A DNA stretch of 64,000 nt from CBDDGJ01 sp965227805 (GCA_965227805.1 CBDDGJ010000003.1:310001-374000), one strand, 5' to 3'. Positions 7,695-17,812 are shown, counted from the stretch's first letter. The notes: generated by a model not told the origin, from the sequence alone. Translations and numbers: made by a program.

Positions 7695-10376
7695 ATGGCC
7701 GGAGTGACACAATTTTTAAGCCGCTTATTAGGAAGCAGCAATGAGCGCAGATTGAAAAAATATTATGCGCGTGTGCAAAAAATCAATGCACTGGAAGACG
7801 AATTTGCGGGGCTTACAGATGAAGCCTTGCGCGCAAAAACCGATGCGTTTCGCGCGCAGCTAAAACAGGGCGCGCGCCTGGATCAATTATTAGAGCCTGC
7901 TTTCGCCACGGTGCGGGAGGCGGCCAAACGCACCCTGGGGCAACGCCATTTTGATGTGCAGCTTATCGGCGGCATGGCGTTACATGATAATAAAATTGCG
8001 GAAATGAAAACCGGTGAAGGTAAAACATTGGTTGCAACGCTTCCCTGCTATTTGCACGCTCTTTCGGGCGAGCCGGTGCATGTGGTAACGGTGAATGATT
8101 ATCTCGCTCAACGTGACGCACAATGGATGGCACAGATACATGAATTTTTAGGGCTGCGTGTTGGCTGCATCATACATAATCTTGACCATGAACAACGTCG
8201 CGCTGCTTATGTGGCAGATATTACCTATGGCACCAATAATGAATTTGCCTTTGATTATTTGCGCGATAATATGGCAATTAGCCTGGAACAAACCGTGCAA
8301 CGCGGACACGGCTTTGCCATTGTCGATGAAGTAGATAGCATTTTAATTGATGAAGCGCGCACGCCGCTCATTATTTCCGGAGCGCTGGAAGATCAATCCA
8401 ACCTTTATATCACCATTGATAAACTCATTCCGCAACTTGAAGACGCAGATTATGAGCTTGAAGAAAAATTCCGCACCGCAACCCTAACCGATGCCGGCAA
8501 TGAGCATGTAGAAGATTTGCTCAAACATGCAGGCTTACTTGAAGCCGAAGCCTCGATTTACGATATTCATAATGTAACCCTTGTGCATCATGTGAATAAT
8601 GCCTTGCGCGCGCATAAAGTGTTTCAAAAAGACCGCGACTATATTGTAAAAGGCGCAGGTTCTGCGGGGCGGGTTGTGCTCATTGATGAGTTTACAGGTC
8701 GGATGATGGAAGGGCGGCGCTATTCCGATGGGCTACACCAAGCTCTGGAAGCCAAGGAGACGACACCCATTCAACCCGAAAACCGGACGCTTGCCTCGAT
8801 TACATTTCAAAATTATTTCCGCCTCTATGATACGCTTTCGGGTATGACGGGCACGGCAGCCACCGAGGCGGAAGAATTTATTGATATTTACGGGCTGGAT
8901 GTGCTGGAAATTCCGACCAATACACCCATCGCACGCATGGATGATGATGACGAGGTTTATCGCACAGCAGCAGAAAAATATCAGGCCATTAGTGACATGG
9001 TGCGCGATTGTCAAACCCGCAAACAACCAGTTTTGGTAGGCACCACCAGCATTGAAAAATCTGAACTTTTATCCGCCCAGCTTAAAAAACAAAATATAAA
9101 ACATAATGTGCTAAATGCCCGCTATCACGAACAGGAAGCCAACATTATCGCCCAGGCCGGTGTGCCCGGTGCCGTAACCATTGCCACCAATATGGCCGGA
9201 CGCGGCACCGATATTCAACTCGGTGGCAATGTGGATATGCGCCTTGCCATGGAAACCGATGAGCATACCCCACAAGAAACAACCGACCGCATTATTGCCG
9301 CAGTCGAAGCAGATAAAAAAACTGCCCTAGAAGCAGGCGGCTTATGTGTTATCGGCACCGAACGCCATGAAAGCCGACGGATTGATAATCAGCTACGCGG
9401 ACGTTCTGGCAGGCAAGGCGACCCCGGGCAATCGCGCTTTTTTTTGAGCCTGGAAGACGACCTTATGCGTATTTTCGGCACTGACCGTATGGAAGGGCTA
9501 TTACGCCGCTTGGGGTTAAAAGAGGGCGAGGCGATTGTTCATCCCTGGATCAATAAAGCCCTGGAACGTGCACAAAAAAAGGTGGAGGCGCATAATTTTG
9601 ACGCCCGTAAAAATACCCTCAAATTTGATGATGTGATGAATGATCAAAGAAAGGTTATTTTTGAACAACGGGTTGAGTTTATGCAAGCCGAGCAGGTAAG
9701 CGATATTATCCGCAATATGCGCCATGATGTCATTGACGAACTTATCGCCACACATATTCCCCCGCGCCGGTTTGTCGATGAGTGGGATATAGATGGCCTG
9801 AGTGAAAAAGCACAAGATATTTTGAATTTGGATTTACCCTTTAGCGAATGGGCGCAAGAAGAAGGCATAGCCGATGAAGAAATAAGCGCACGGCTTTATG
9901 ATGCAGCAGACCGCGCCGCAGCAGCCAAGGCAAGCCGCACAGGGCATGAGCTCATGCGCAAAATCGAAAAAGCGCAGCTCATTCAATCTCTTGACCAGCA
10001 TTGGCGTGAGCATTTATTAACGCTGGAACATTTACGCCAGATTGTAAATTTACGCGGTTATGGCCAACGCGATCCGCTAAATGAATTTAAGCTGGAGGCG
10101 TTTGCGCTTTTTTCTGACCTCCTTACAGATTTGCGCAGCGATGTGACACGCATCTTAGCCCATGGGGAAATTCTTGTTGAAGCCCCCGAAGTGACGCAAC
10201 CCGAAATTATAACACAAGAACAAGCCCCGCTCGCCGCACACCCCAGCACAGATGACATGAATAATGTAATGCCTGCCCCTTCCACCGAAGAAGACTGGGG
10301 CAAGGTGCCGCGCAATGCACCTTGCCCGTGCGGTTCGGGCAAAAAATATAAGCACTGTCACGGCGCGATACGCTAA
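7695..10376 (+). CDS. secA: Preprotein translocase ATPase SecA
   Basis: An 893-residue SecA, the motor that pushes preproteins through SecYEG. The Walker A motif is in MKTGEGKTLVATLP and the DEAD-like box is in IVDEVDSILIDEARTPL. The second RecA-like domain carries TNMAGRGTDIQLGGNVD and RRIDNQLRGRSGRQGDPG. The C-terminal zinc-binding SEC-C motif CPCGSGKKYKHC, which contacts SecB and the ribosome, is intact. Length is full. The gene stands alone on the plus strand with its own candidate promoter and is divergent from argJ-mutT. Confidence 0.98.
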   Translation: MAGVTQFLSRLLGSSNERRLKKYYARVQKINALEDEFAGLTDEALRAKTDAFRAQLKQGARLDQLLEPAFATVREAAKRTLGQRHFDVQLIGGMALHDNKIAEMKTGEGKTLVATLPCYLHALSGEPVHVVTVNDYLAQRDAQWMAQIHEFLGLRVGCIIHNLDHEQRRAAYVADITYGTNNEFAFDYLRDNMAISLEQTVQRGHGFAIVDEVDSILIDEARTPLIISGALEDQSNLYITIDKLIPQLEDADYELEEKFRTATLTDAGNEHVEDLLKHAGLLEAEASIYDIHNVTLVHHVNNALRAHKVFQKDRDYIVKGAGSAGRVVLIDEFTGRMMEGRRYSDGLHQALEAKETTPIQPENRTLASITFQNYFRLYDTLSGMTGTAATEAEEFIDIYGLDVLEIPTNTPIARMDDDDEVYRTAAEKYQAISDMVRDCQTRKQPVLVGTTSIEKSELLSAQLKKQNIKHNVLNARYHEQEANIIAQAGVPGAVTIATNMAGRGTDIQLGGNVDMRLAMETDEHTPQETTDRIIAAVEADKKTALEAGGLCVIGTERHESRRIDNQLRGRSGRQGDPGQSRFFLSLEDDLMRIFGTDRMEGLLRRLGLKEGEAIVHPWINKALERAQKKVEAHNFDARKNTLKFDDVMNDQRKVIFEQRVEFMQAEQVSDIIRNMRHDVIDELIATHIPPRRFVDEWDIDGLSEKAQDILNLDLPFSEWAQEEGIADEEISARLYDAADRAAAAKASRTGHELMRKIEKAQLIQSLDQHWREHLLTLEHLRQIVNLRGYGQRDPLNEFKLEAFALFSDLLTDLRSDVTRILAHGEILVEAPEVTQPEIITQEQAPLAAHPSTDDMNNVMPAPSTEEDWGKVPRNAPCPCGSGKKYKHCHGAIR

Positions 10377-10478
10377 AGCAGCTCCCCGAAGAGAATGACG
10401 CGCGCGGGCTATGCCATGCGGCGCTTGCACTATAGGGAAATGGTTAAACCACCCCCCGTGCACCTATAAGGTCACCCC

Positions 10479-11654
10479 TTAAAAGGGCAAGTTATCAACA
10501 AGCGTGACCCATTTTCCATTTTGCACTTGCTCAAGCACAAGATAATCACCGCCCACATGTTTGGTCGCACTAAAGGACATTTTCGGGCCACCAAAAGCAG
10601 GTTGATATTCTTTTATGCTTTCAAGCGCTTTAAGAAAAGTCTCAACATTTACATCGCGTCCGGCTTTTTCGAGTGATGCAATGAATAAATCCGCCGCCAC
10701 ATAGCCAATTTGCGCCTGCAAAGCCGGGTCAGCACCATAGCGCTCTACATATTTTTTATAGAAAGCCTCACGCCATGCGTCACCATCCTCAAAATTGGCA
10801 ATCACCATTGGCGTGGACACATAAAGCCCTTCCATCGCGCCATTATTCGCAGCAGCCACTAAAGGCATATAAGGCACTAAAGAGGCATAAGCCGGCCCCT
10901 GCCAGCCCAGCTTGCGCAAGGTGGTGTAAAGCGTGATCGTATCATTAACAAATGAACCGAGAAAAAGCGCATCGCACCCCGCATTTTTAATTTTTGTTGC
11001 CGTGCCAGCAAAATCGGTTTCTGTAACCTTATGCGCGCCTTGATAGACAACAGTCAACCCCAGCTCTTGCGCGGCTGAAAGCACACCGGCTGAAATCTCT
11101 TCACCCGCATCATTGGCCGCGCTTTGAATACATATATTTTGCACATTTTGCGTTTTATGGGCATATTTCACCGCGCCAATCATCTGATCCTGATAGCTGA
11201 CCAGCGTGTTAAAATGTAAAGGGTGTAATGGTTCAACCATAGATGCCGCGCCCGAAAGCGGGAAAAGATTGGGAATATTCAACTCATCCAATTTGGGCAT
11301 AACGGCTAAATTATGTGGTGTGCCAACACCCATCACCATAGCAAACACATCTTCCTTTTCGATAAGTTTATTTACAGCGCGCACGGTTTTGGGCACCTGA
11401 TAGCTCGTATCTTCAATGAAAAGTTTTATTTTTCGTCCATGCACACCACCTGCGGCATTGGCTTCTTCAATACGCATCATTAAACCATTATTGGCCGGCA
11501 CGCCCCATGACGCCAAGACGCCCGAGAGATCTGTATGCGTGCCAACACGAATTTCATCATCGCTTATGCCGCGCGCATTTTCAGTGTCGTCTTGCGAACA
11601 GGCACTTAAAACCAAACTGCTGCCCAGCACTATAGATAAAATTATTTTTTTCAT
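10479..11654 (-). CDS. Liv-type ABC transporter substrate-binding lipoprotein
   Basis: A 391-residue periplasmic binding protein of the leucine/amide-binding (type I) family. The chosen ATG at 11654 has AAGGAG at ideal spacing and starts a signal peptide MKKIILSIVLGSSLVLSAC, whose lipobox Cys makes it a lipoprotein. An upstream in-frame start at 11711 would bury this signal and overlap the acyl-CoA synthetase gene, so I reject it. Binding-fold motifs include IRVGTHTDLSGVLASWG and NDAGEEISAGV. It is the last gene of the operon with livH, livM, livG, livF and an acyl-CoA synthetase. The substrate is unknown; the synthetase points to a carboxylic or aromatic acid at least as much as to an amino acid. 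Confidence 0.85.
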   Translation of the reverse strand: MKKIILSIVLGSSLVLSACSQDDTENARGISDDEIRVGTHTDLSGVLASWGVPANNGLMMRIEEANAAGGVHGRKIKLFIEDTSYQVPKTVRAVNKLIEKEDVFAMVMGVGTPHNLAVMPKLDELNIPNLFPLSGAASMVEPLHPLHFNTLVSYQDQMIGAVKYAHKTQNVQNICIQSAANDAGEEISAGVLSAAQELGLTVVYQGAHKVTETDFAGTATKIKNAGCDALFLGSFVNDTITLYTTLRKLGWQGPAYASLVPYMPLVAAANNGAMEGLYVSTPMVIANFEDGDAWREAFYKKYVERYGADPALQAQIGYVAADLFIASLEKAGRDVNVETFLKALESIKEYQPAFGGPKMSFSATKHVGGDYLVLEQVQNGKWVTLVDNLPF

Positions 11655-11682
11655 AACCAAACTCCTTCTTAAAAACATGATA

Positions 11683-13512
11683 TCAATACATTTGTGCAAT
11701 AAGCGCTTCATATTTTTTTTCTACAAAACTACGCTTTAGCTTCATTGTCGGGGTTAATTCATCATCCTCAGCGGTGAGCACAATATCGATTAAGCGAAAC
11801 TGCTTGATTTGCTCTACATTCGAGAATTTTTCATTTACGCGGCGCACTTCCTTATCAATTAGATCAATAATCTCTGGTTGGGCACAAAGCGATTTATAAT
11901 CTGTATAGGGAATGGCGTGGGTTTGGGCATAATGATCGACATTTTCCTGGTCAATCATAATCAGGCAAGATAAATATTTACGCCGATCGCCAATAACCAC
12001 CGCATCAGAAATATAGGGTGAAAATTTAAGCTGATTTTCAATTTGTGACGGCGTAATATTTTTCCCGCCCGCCGTTACGATAATATCTTTAATGCGATCG
12101 GTGATTTTTATATTGCCCTCATTATCTATCTGCCCAACATCACCGGTATGAATCCACCCGTCAATTATGGTGGATGCCGTTGCTTCCGGTTTATTGAGAT
12201 AGCCGCTAAATTGCGAAGGCGTTTTGATTAAGATTTCACTATCCGCACTAAGTTTAATTTCGACCCCCGGCAAAGGACGCCCCACCGTGCCCGGGCGCGC
12301 GGCATCTAGCGGCGTCATGGTCGAAAAGCCAGACTCGGTTTGCCCATAGCCTTCTGCAACCGGCAAACCAAGTGCCAAAAACCAGCGCAATAAATCATCT
12401 GAAATAGGCGCCGCCCCCGAAAATAAAAACCGCGCGCGGTCTAACCCCAACAGGCTTTTCAAATTGCGAAACACCAAAATATCCGCCAGATAATACATAA
12501 AATTCAACAAATGCGGCGGGGATTTATCTTCTAAAATATAGGCCGCACGCGTTTCACCAATATAAAAGGCAAGCGCATAAGCCTTTTTGCCAAGCCATGT
12601 CGCCTCTGACATAAGAGTGGAAATGCGCGAATAAAACTTTTCCCAAATACGCGGCACGCCGAAAAAAATGGTCGGCGATAATTCTTGCACATTTTGAAAG
12701 ACCGTCTCGCTGCTTTCTGCAAAATTGAGTTTTGTACCCTGGCTTAAAGACATGCATAAAGACAAAACCCGCTCGGCAATGTGGCAAAGCGGTAGATAGG
12801 TCAAAATCTCATCATCCCCCGTTGTGGGAATAGAGTTGGGCGCAAGGCCGATATTATAAAGCAAATAGCGGTGCGAAATCATCGCCCCCTTAGGCGCGCC
12901 CGTCGTGCCGGATGTATAAACCAAAATGGCCAAATCGCTATTTTTCCCCTGTGCAACACGCGCATCAATCTCATCCGGATGTGTTTCTAAATACGCCGCC
13001 CCCCGCGCATAAAGCGCCTCTATCGGCTCTACCATATCATCTTGAAACCCGCGCAAACCTTTCCAATCGATCACAAATATTTTTTCGACCAAAGGTAATT
13101 TGTCGCGCGCCGCCAGATATTTATCAAGCTGCTCTTCATCTTCAACAAATAAATATTTAGCTTTTGAATCTTCCAGCATATAAGCCAGCTGCTCATGCTG
13201 ATAGGTCGGGTAAACACCATTCACCACACCTCCCGCCAAATGCGTGGCCATATCAATAAAAGCCCATTCTTTATTATCTTCGCTTAAAATGGCCACCACA
13301 TCGCCACGCGCAAGCCCTAAATCAATCAGCCCGCCAGCAATTTTACGGGCATATGCATTATAATCCGCCCATGTAAAGGCTTCCCACACACCGAAGTTTT
13401 TTTCGCGCATCGCAATTTTATCGCCCCATTGGGCAACACGATTACAAAATAATTTTGCCAGCGTGTCATATCCATCCATTGTGACGATTGTGCCATCCAT
13501 ATGCACTACCAT
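11683..13512 (-). CDS. Long-chain acyl-CoA synthetase (AMP-forming)
   Basis: A 609-residue member of the ANL adenylating superfamily, of the long-chain FACS (FAA1/Fad) subgroup. It activates a carboxylic acid to its acyl-CoA through an acyl-adenylate. Motif A3 is ILVYTSGTTGAPKGAMISH, A5 is EGYGQTESG, and the A8 hinge is GWIHTGDVGQIDNEG followed by DRIKDIIVTAGGKNI, which carries the catalytic region. GGAGG precedes the ATG by seven bases. It lies between livF and the binding-protein gene with short gaps, so it is part of the transporter operon. This suggests the imported compound is thioesterified immediately (vectorial activation). The natural substrate cannot be read from the sequence. Confidence 0.9.
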   Translation of the reverse strand: MVVHMDGTIVTMDGYDTLAKLFCNRVAQWGDKIAMREKNFGVWEAFTWADYNAYARKIAGGLIDLGLARGDVVAILSEDNKEWAFIDMATHLAGGVVNGVYPTYQHEQLAYMLEDSKAKYLFVEDEEQLDKYLAARDKLPLVEKIFVIDWKGLRGFQDDMVEPIEALYARGAAYLETHPDEIDARVAQGKNSDLAILVYTSGTTGAPKGAMISHRYLLYNIGLAPNSIPTTGDDEILTYLPLCHIAERVLSLCMSLSQGTKLNFAESSETVFQNVQELSPTIFFGVPRIWEKFYSRISTLMSEATWLGKKAYALAFYIGETRAAYILEDKSPPHLLNFMYYLADILVFRNLKSLLGLDRARFLFSGAAPISDDLLRWFLALGLPVAEGYGQTESGFSTMTPLDAARPGTVGRPLPGVEIKLSADSEILIKTPSQFSGYLNKPEATASTIIDGWIHTGDVGQIDNEGNIKITDRIKDIIVTAGGKNITPSQIENQLKFSPYISDAVVIGDRRKYLSCLIMIDQENVDHYAQTHAIPYTDYKSLCAQPEIIDLIDKEVRRVNEKFSNVEQIKQFRLIDIVLTAEDDELTPTMKLKRSFVEKKYEALIAQMY

Positions 13513-13517
13513 TCGAT

Positions 13518-14291
13518 TTACCTCCAGGTTTTGCGTTTTTTCCAGCGCCGCTCGCCACGTATACCGGCAGAGGCCTGACCTAAATAAAATTCCTTAATAT
13601 CTTCGCTTTGCATCAATTCGGCAACCGGCGCTTCCATCACCACACGCCCAACCTCCATCACAAAACCATGATTGCTAACATTAAGCGCGGCATGGGCATT
13701 TTGTTCAACCAGTAAAATCGTTACCCCCTGCTCCTGATTGATCCGGCGGATAATCTCAAATATTCTTTCCACCAAAAGCGGCGATAAGCCAAGCGATGGC
13801 TCATCCAAAATCATCAAACGCGGACGCCCCATAAAGGCACGACCAATCGCCAGCATTTGCTGCTGTCCGCCCGAAAGATAGCCCGCCATATCGCGCCTTT
13901 TGGTTTTAAGGTCGGGAAAATAGCCGTAAATGGTTTCAAAATCCTGCTCAATCGCTGCATGATCCGTCCGGCCATAAGCGCCCATCTGTAAATTTTCCTG
14001 GACACTTAAAAAGGGAAACACCTCACGCCCCTCTGGCACATGGCCAATGCCTTTGCGCGCCACCATATCGGGAGCTTGGTTTTGAATGTCTTTCCCTTCA
14101 AAAATCACCTGGCCTTTTTTGCAATCAATGGCGCCCGATATGGTTTTAAGCAATGTCGTTTTGCCTGCGCCATTTGCACCTAAAACGCATACAATCGCGC
14201 CCTCATGCACACTCAACCCCACCCCGCTAATGGCCATAATCGGACCATAATAGGTCTCCAGATTTTTGACCTCTAATAGCGGGGCACTCAT
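13518..14291 (-). CDS. livF: Liv-type ABC transporter ATP-binding protein LivF
   Basis: A 257-residue ABC ATPase. Walker A is GANGAGKTT, the signature is YLSGGQQQMLAIGRA and Walker B is RLMILDEPSLGLSP. The short form with VARKGIGHVPEGREVFP is typical of LivF. It hydrolyses ATP on the cytoplasmic face of the LivHM permease together with LivG. The start overlaps the livG stop (ATGA), indicating translational coupling. The C-terminal tail of about 25 residues (ASAGIRGERRWKKRKTW) is basic and longer than in most LivF proteins. Confidence 0.92.
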   Translation of the reverse strand: MSAPLLEVKNLETYYGPIMAISGVGLSVHEGAIVCVLGANGAGKTTLLKTISGAIDCKKGQVIFEGKDIQNQAPDMVARKGIGHVPEGREVFPFLSVQENLQMGAYGRTDHAAIEQDFETIYGYFPDLKTKRRDMAGYLSGGQQQMLAIGRAFMGRPRLMILDEPSLGLSPLLVERIFEIIRRINQEQGVTILLVEQNAHAALNVSNHGFVMEVGRVVMEAPVAELMQSEDIKEFYLGQASAGIRGERRWKKRKTWR

Positions 14292-15052
14292 GCGGCACCT
14301 CCCAAATAGGCCGCCTGCACATCGGCATTATTTTGCACATCATCAACGCTTCCCACCGCCAAAACCTCACCATTATTGACCGCCAAAACCCGATCAGCAA
14401 CACGTCCAACCAAATTCATATCATGCTCCACCATAATAATGGTGACATCCAGCTCTTCTTTTATGTCTTTCAGCCAAAAAGAAATATCGGTGGTTTCTTC
14501 CACATTCAGGCCAGATGCCGGTTCATCCAATAATAACAGCTTCGGCTCGGCGCATAAAGCGCGCGCAAGCTCGACATTTTTGCGCGCCCCATAGGGTAAG
14601 TCAGAAACCCGCTCATAGCGATAATGATGCATATCCAATAAATCAAGAATTTCCTCTACCCGGTAACGATGTGCATGCTCCACCCGCCGCACAGAGGGCA
14701 AAAACAAAGCCTCTTTCGCCCAGTTACGTTTAATTTTACAATGCCGCCCCACCAGCAAATTTTGCAGAACGGTGGCATTTTCAAATAATTCGATATTTTG
14801 AAATGTCCGGGCAATCCCATATTCCACCACTTGATGCGGCGCGAGGGCAAGCACATTTTGCGTGCCATAATGAATCGTGCCGCTATCGGGTGTATAAATG
14901 CGGCTAATTGCATTAAATATAGTGCTCTTACCCGCACCATTGGGGCCGATAATGGCATAAATCTCGCCTGCTTCAACCCGAAATGAAACATGATTCAGCG
15001 CTTTCACACCCCCGAAAGACAGCGTTAAATTTTCAACCGTGAGCATACTCAT
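14288..15052 (-). CDS. livG: Liv-type ABC transporter ATP-binding protein LivG
   Basis: A 254-residue ABC ATPase. Walker A is GPNGAGKST. Downstream come the LivG-typical GIARTFQNIELF and the block LPYGARKNVELARAL in place of a strict LSGGQ. Walker B is LLLLDEPASGLN, and the switch His is in VEHDMNLV. The degenerate signature (YGARKN for SGGQQ) is common in LivG proteins. It overlaps livF and livM by four bases on each side. It is the second ATPase of the transporter. Confidence 0.92.
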   Translation of the reverse strand: MSMLTVENLTLSFGGVKALNHVSFRVEAGEIYAIIGPNGAGKSTIFNAISRIYTPDSGTIHYGTQNVLALAPHQVVEYGIARTFQNIELFENATVLQNLLVGRHCKIKRNWAKEALFLPSVRRVEHAHRYRVEEILDLLDMHHYRYERVSDLPYGARKNVELARALCAEPKLLLLDEPASGLNVEETTDISFWLKDIKEELDVTIIMVEHDMNLVGRVADRVLAVNNGEVLAVGSVDDVQNNADVQAAYLGGAA

Positions 15053-16125
15053 TCAAATCGATCCGTTTTCAAATAGCTTTTTTGGCGGACAAATGTCGCC
15101 TTTTTATAATAAGGGAAGGTTTCCAAAAACAAGCGGAATTTGCGCCACCGCCCGTAAAGACCTTCTGGTTCAAAAATGATGAAGGCGGCAATTATGCCCC
15201 CGAATAAAAGCTGTTCCAACCCTGCCTGATCAGCCATAGACGCCGGTAATATATCGCGTAACAGCCCGATGAAATTCGGGATAAAGGAAATAAATACTGC
15301 GCCTAATATTGCGCCCGTGATCGAGCCCAGCCCACCAACCACAACCATAAGCACCAGTTTCAATGCCTCGACAACGCCAAATGTTTCGGGCGTAATGGAT
15401 TGCAGCATATGCGCCATAAGCCCGCCCGCGACACCGGTAATCAGGGCGCTGATAAAAAAGGCCAGAATTTTTGTCCGATGGATATTCACGCCCAGACTAC
15501 GCGCCGATGTCTCCGAATCGCGCACGGCAATCATAGCCCGCCCCGTCGGCGCCCGCATTAAATTGGCTACCGCCCATACAAAGAACAGGAAAATCGCCAA
15601 AATAATATAATAACGCTGCCACGTAGCACTTAACTCATAGCCGAAAATAACCAATGGTGGCACACTCAACCCCATATGGCCGCCCGTAAGCGCCCCGCCT
15701 GCGCCGATGACCGCTTCAGTAATAATCGCAAACGCAAAAGTCGCAATCGCCAGATAAAAGCCATGCATCCCGCTTGCTGCACGCCCCACAACCGCACCTA
15801 CCAGGCCGGTAAAGACCCCCGCCACAATAAGCGAGATAAAAAACGGCACGCCAAAGCCCAATAAGATGGAATGCACATAAGCACCAATACCCAAAAAAGC
15901 AGCATGCCCGAAAGAAAGTTGCCCCGAAAAACCAGTAAGCACCATTAAGCCCAAACCTGCTAACGCATAAACCAGCAAAAAGGAAAGCTCGCTAAGATAA
16001 TATGATCCGAAAAAAACCGGTGCCATAAAGGCCAGAATAATCACCGCCCCGACGCGGATGCGTTCACCCCGATCAACCAAATGGTCAATATCCTGATTAT
16101 AATGGGTCTTGAAAAGAAATTGCAT
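15049..16125 (-). CDS. livM: Liv-type ABC transporter permease LivM
   Basis: A membrane permease of about 358 residues with many hydrophobic segments and the LivM block LTGFSGQLSFGHAAFLGIGA. The loop GRAMIAVRDSETSARSLGVN is the cytoplasmic coupling region that touches the ATPases. I start at the ATG at 16125, which leaves a seven-base gap after livH. An upstream ATG at 16191 would add 22 residues and overlap livH by 59 bases; neither start has a strong ribosome-binding site, so this is a judgement. The C terminus carries an extended basic tail after FIIFEPEGLYGRWRKFR. Confidence 0.88.
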   Translation of the reverse strand: MQFLFKTHYNQDIDHLVDRGERIRVGAVIILAFMAPVFFGSYYLSELSFLLVYALAGLGLMVLTGFSGQLSFGHAAFLGIGAYVHSILLGFGVPFFISLIVAGVFTGLVGAVVGRAASGMHGFYLAIATFAFAIITEAVIGAGGALTGGHMGLSVPPLVIFGYELSATWQRYYIILAIFLFFVWAVANLMRAPTGRAMIAVRDSETSARSLGVNIHRTKILAFFISALITGVAGGLMAHMLQSITPETFGVVEALKLVLMVVVGGLGSITGAILGAVFISFIPNFIGLLRDILPASMADQAGLEQLLFGGIIAAFIIFEPEGLYGRWRKFRLFLETFPYYKKATFVRQKSYLKTDRFE

Positions 16126-16132
16126 AAGCCTG

Positions 16133-17005
16133 TTATACTTTCTTTGTAAATGTTTGCGGAATAAGCCCGCGTGGCCGAATGAATAAGACAAGGAACATAA
16201 TCAGATAGGCATATGTTCCCTTAAGTGCAGGAAAGCCCCAGTCCAAAAATGGCTCGGCAATACCAATAAGCAAACACCCCAATAATGCGCCGGGAATCGA
16301 CCCAAACCCACCAATCACAGCACCCGCAAAAGCCTTAAGCCCGAATATGCCCATTGTTGTGCTTAATTGTGTTGCCGGTGCGATCATCAAGCCGGCAAAA
16401 GCGGCAACCATAGCGGCAATCGCCCATACAAGTGCGATAAGCCGCCGCACAGGGATACGCACATAATACGCCGCAAGCTGATTTTGCGAAGCCGCCTGAA
16501 TAGCAATTCCGATACGTGTATTGTTAAAGAATAAATATAATATGCCGCATAAAATAATCGTGCCGGCGATAATAACAAATTGGTCAACCCCGAATGTAAA
16601 CGCCCCCATTACGATATTTTTTTGAAATGGCGTATTGAGCGATAATGTTTCAAACCCCCAAATCATGCCTGCAATGGCCTGAAACATAAAGCTCATGGCA
16701 ACGGTGAGAGTAAAAATGCTGGCTTGCGGTTCGCCGATAACGCGGCGCATCACCACAATATCCAGCATATAGCCAAACAGCCCAAGCACAGCAATGCCCA
16801 TAATCACGCTTAGCCAAAAATTAAATCCGAAAATCTGGGCAAAGGTAAAAATAACAAAGGCACCGAGCATCATAAGTTCGCCATGGGCAAAATTTACGAT
16901 TTCAGTCGCCCGGTAAATAAAGACAAAGCCGATCGCAATGAGCGCATAACCGCACCCTTGTGCAATTCCACCCAGGGCAAGCTGCACCGCATCGGTAAAT
17001 TCCAT
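16133..17005 (-). CDS. livH: Liv-type ABC transporter permease LivH
   Basis: A 290-residue inner-membrane permease. FIYRATEIVNFAHGELMMLGA is the LivH signature and GGFGSIPGALLGCLLIGI lies near the C terminus. It pairs with LivM to form the channel. GGGAG lies five bases before the ATG. It is the first gene of the operon livH-livM-livG-livF-synthetase-binding protein. Its leader holds three copies of a CCCTATT/AATAGGG heptamer at nine-base spacing (17023, 17032, 17041). Confidence 0.92.
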   Translation of the reverse strand: MEFTDAVQLALGGIAQGCGYALIAIGFVFIYRATEIVNFAHGELMMLGAFVIFTFAQIFGFNFWLSVIMGIAVLGLFGYMLDIVVMRRVIGEPQASIFTLTVAMSFMFQAIAGMIWGFETLSLNTPFQKNIVMGAFTFGVDQFVIIAGTIILCGILYLFFNNTRIGIAIQAASQNQLAAYYVRIPVRRLIALVWAIAAMVAAFAGLMIAPATQLSTTMGIFGLKAFAGAVIGGFGSIPGALLGCLLIGIAEPFLDWGFPALKGTYAYLIMFLVLFIRPRGLIPQTFTKKV

Positions 17006-17022
17006 AAACGCTCCCTTTATCT

Positions 17023-17047
17023 CCCTATTCGCCCTATTTTCCCTATT
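17023..17047. repeat. Three 9-base-spaced AATAGGG repeats in the livH leader
   Basis: CCCTATT occurs at 17023-17029, 17032-17038 and 17041-17047 (AATAGGG on the transcribed strand), with a related CCCTTTAT at 17013. They lie just before the livH ribosome-binding site. They may be only a slipped-strand duplication of a purine-rich leader. Confidence 0.5.
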
Positions 17048-17155
17048 TTGCTTGTCGCGAATAGGCGGACAATATAGCCAAATTTATGCAAAATCAAGGG
17101 GCAAAGCACGTCACTTTATGATTTACTCAAAGGTGTAAGCTGTTATAAGAGTTTC

Positions 17156-17788
17156 ATGAAAAAGTCAGATAGAGCGATATTTTTTTCCCGCTTGCAACAA
17201 AGCGACCCCACACCAAAAACCGAGCTAGAATTTGTGAATGAATTTACGCTATTAGTGGCAGTGGTGCTATCAGCGCAAGCAACCGATAAGGGTGTCAACA
17301 AGGCAACCAAAGCCTTATTTGCGATTGCCGATACACCAGAAAAACTTTATGCATTGGGGGAAGCAAAAATCCGCGATTACATCAAAACCATCGGGCTTTA
17401 TCGCACGAAAGCAAAAAATGTTTATGCATTATGCGCCAAACTTATTGAGGGGTTTAATAGTCGCGTGCCCGCCGATAGAGAGGCCTTGATGAGCCTGCCC
17501 GGCGTCGGGCGTAAAACCGCCAATGTGGTTTTGAATGTCGCCTTCAAGCAAGCCACCTTTCCGGTCGATACGCATGTATTTCGTATTTGCAATCGCACCG
17601 GTCTTGCACCGGGAAAAAATGTTGATGCAGTTGAAAAAAAGCTGGAAAAAATCGTGCCGGAACCCTATCGTCTATATGCACATCATTGGCTTATTTTACA
17701 TGGCCGCTATGTGTGTGTTGCGCGCAAACCCAGATGCGGCACTTGTGTTGTCCATGATATATGCCGCTATAAAGCCAAAACAGTTTAA
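17156..17788 (+). CDS. nth: Endonuclease III
   Basis: A 210-residue DNA glycosylase/AP lyase that removes oxidised pyrimidines. The helix-hairpin-helix has the catalytic Lys in LPGVGRKTANVVLN, and the catalytic Asp follows in PVDTHVFRICNR. The four-cysteine loop for the [4Fe-4S] cluster is complete at the C terminus, with spacing C-x6-C-x2-C-x5-C. Length is standard. AAGAG precedes the ATG. A PfkB kinase gene follows after 24 bases, a pairing seen in many alphaproteobacteria. Confidence 0.95.
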   Translation: MKKSDRAIFFSRLQQSDPTPKTELEFVNEFTLLVAVVLSAQATDKGVNKATKALFAIADTPEKLYALGEAKIRDYIKTIGLYRTKAKNVYALCAKLIEGFNSRVPADREALMSLPGVGRKTANVVLNVAFKQATFPVDTHVFRICNRTGLAPGKNVDAVEKKLEKIVPEPYRLYAHHWLILHGRYVCVARKPRCGTCVVHDICRYKAKTV

Positions 17789-17812
17789 CAAAAGAGAAAG
17801 CATGAGAACCCC

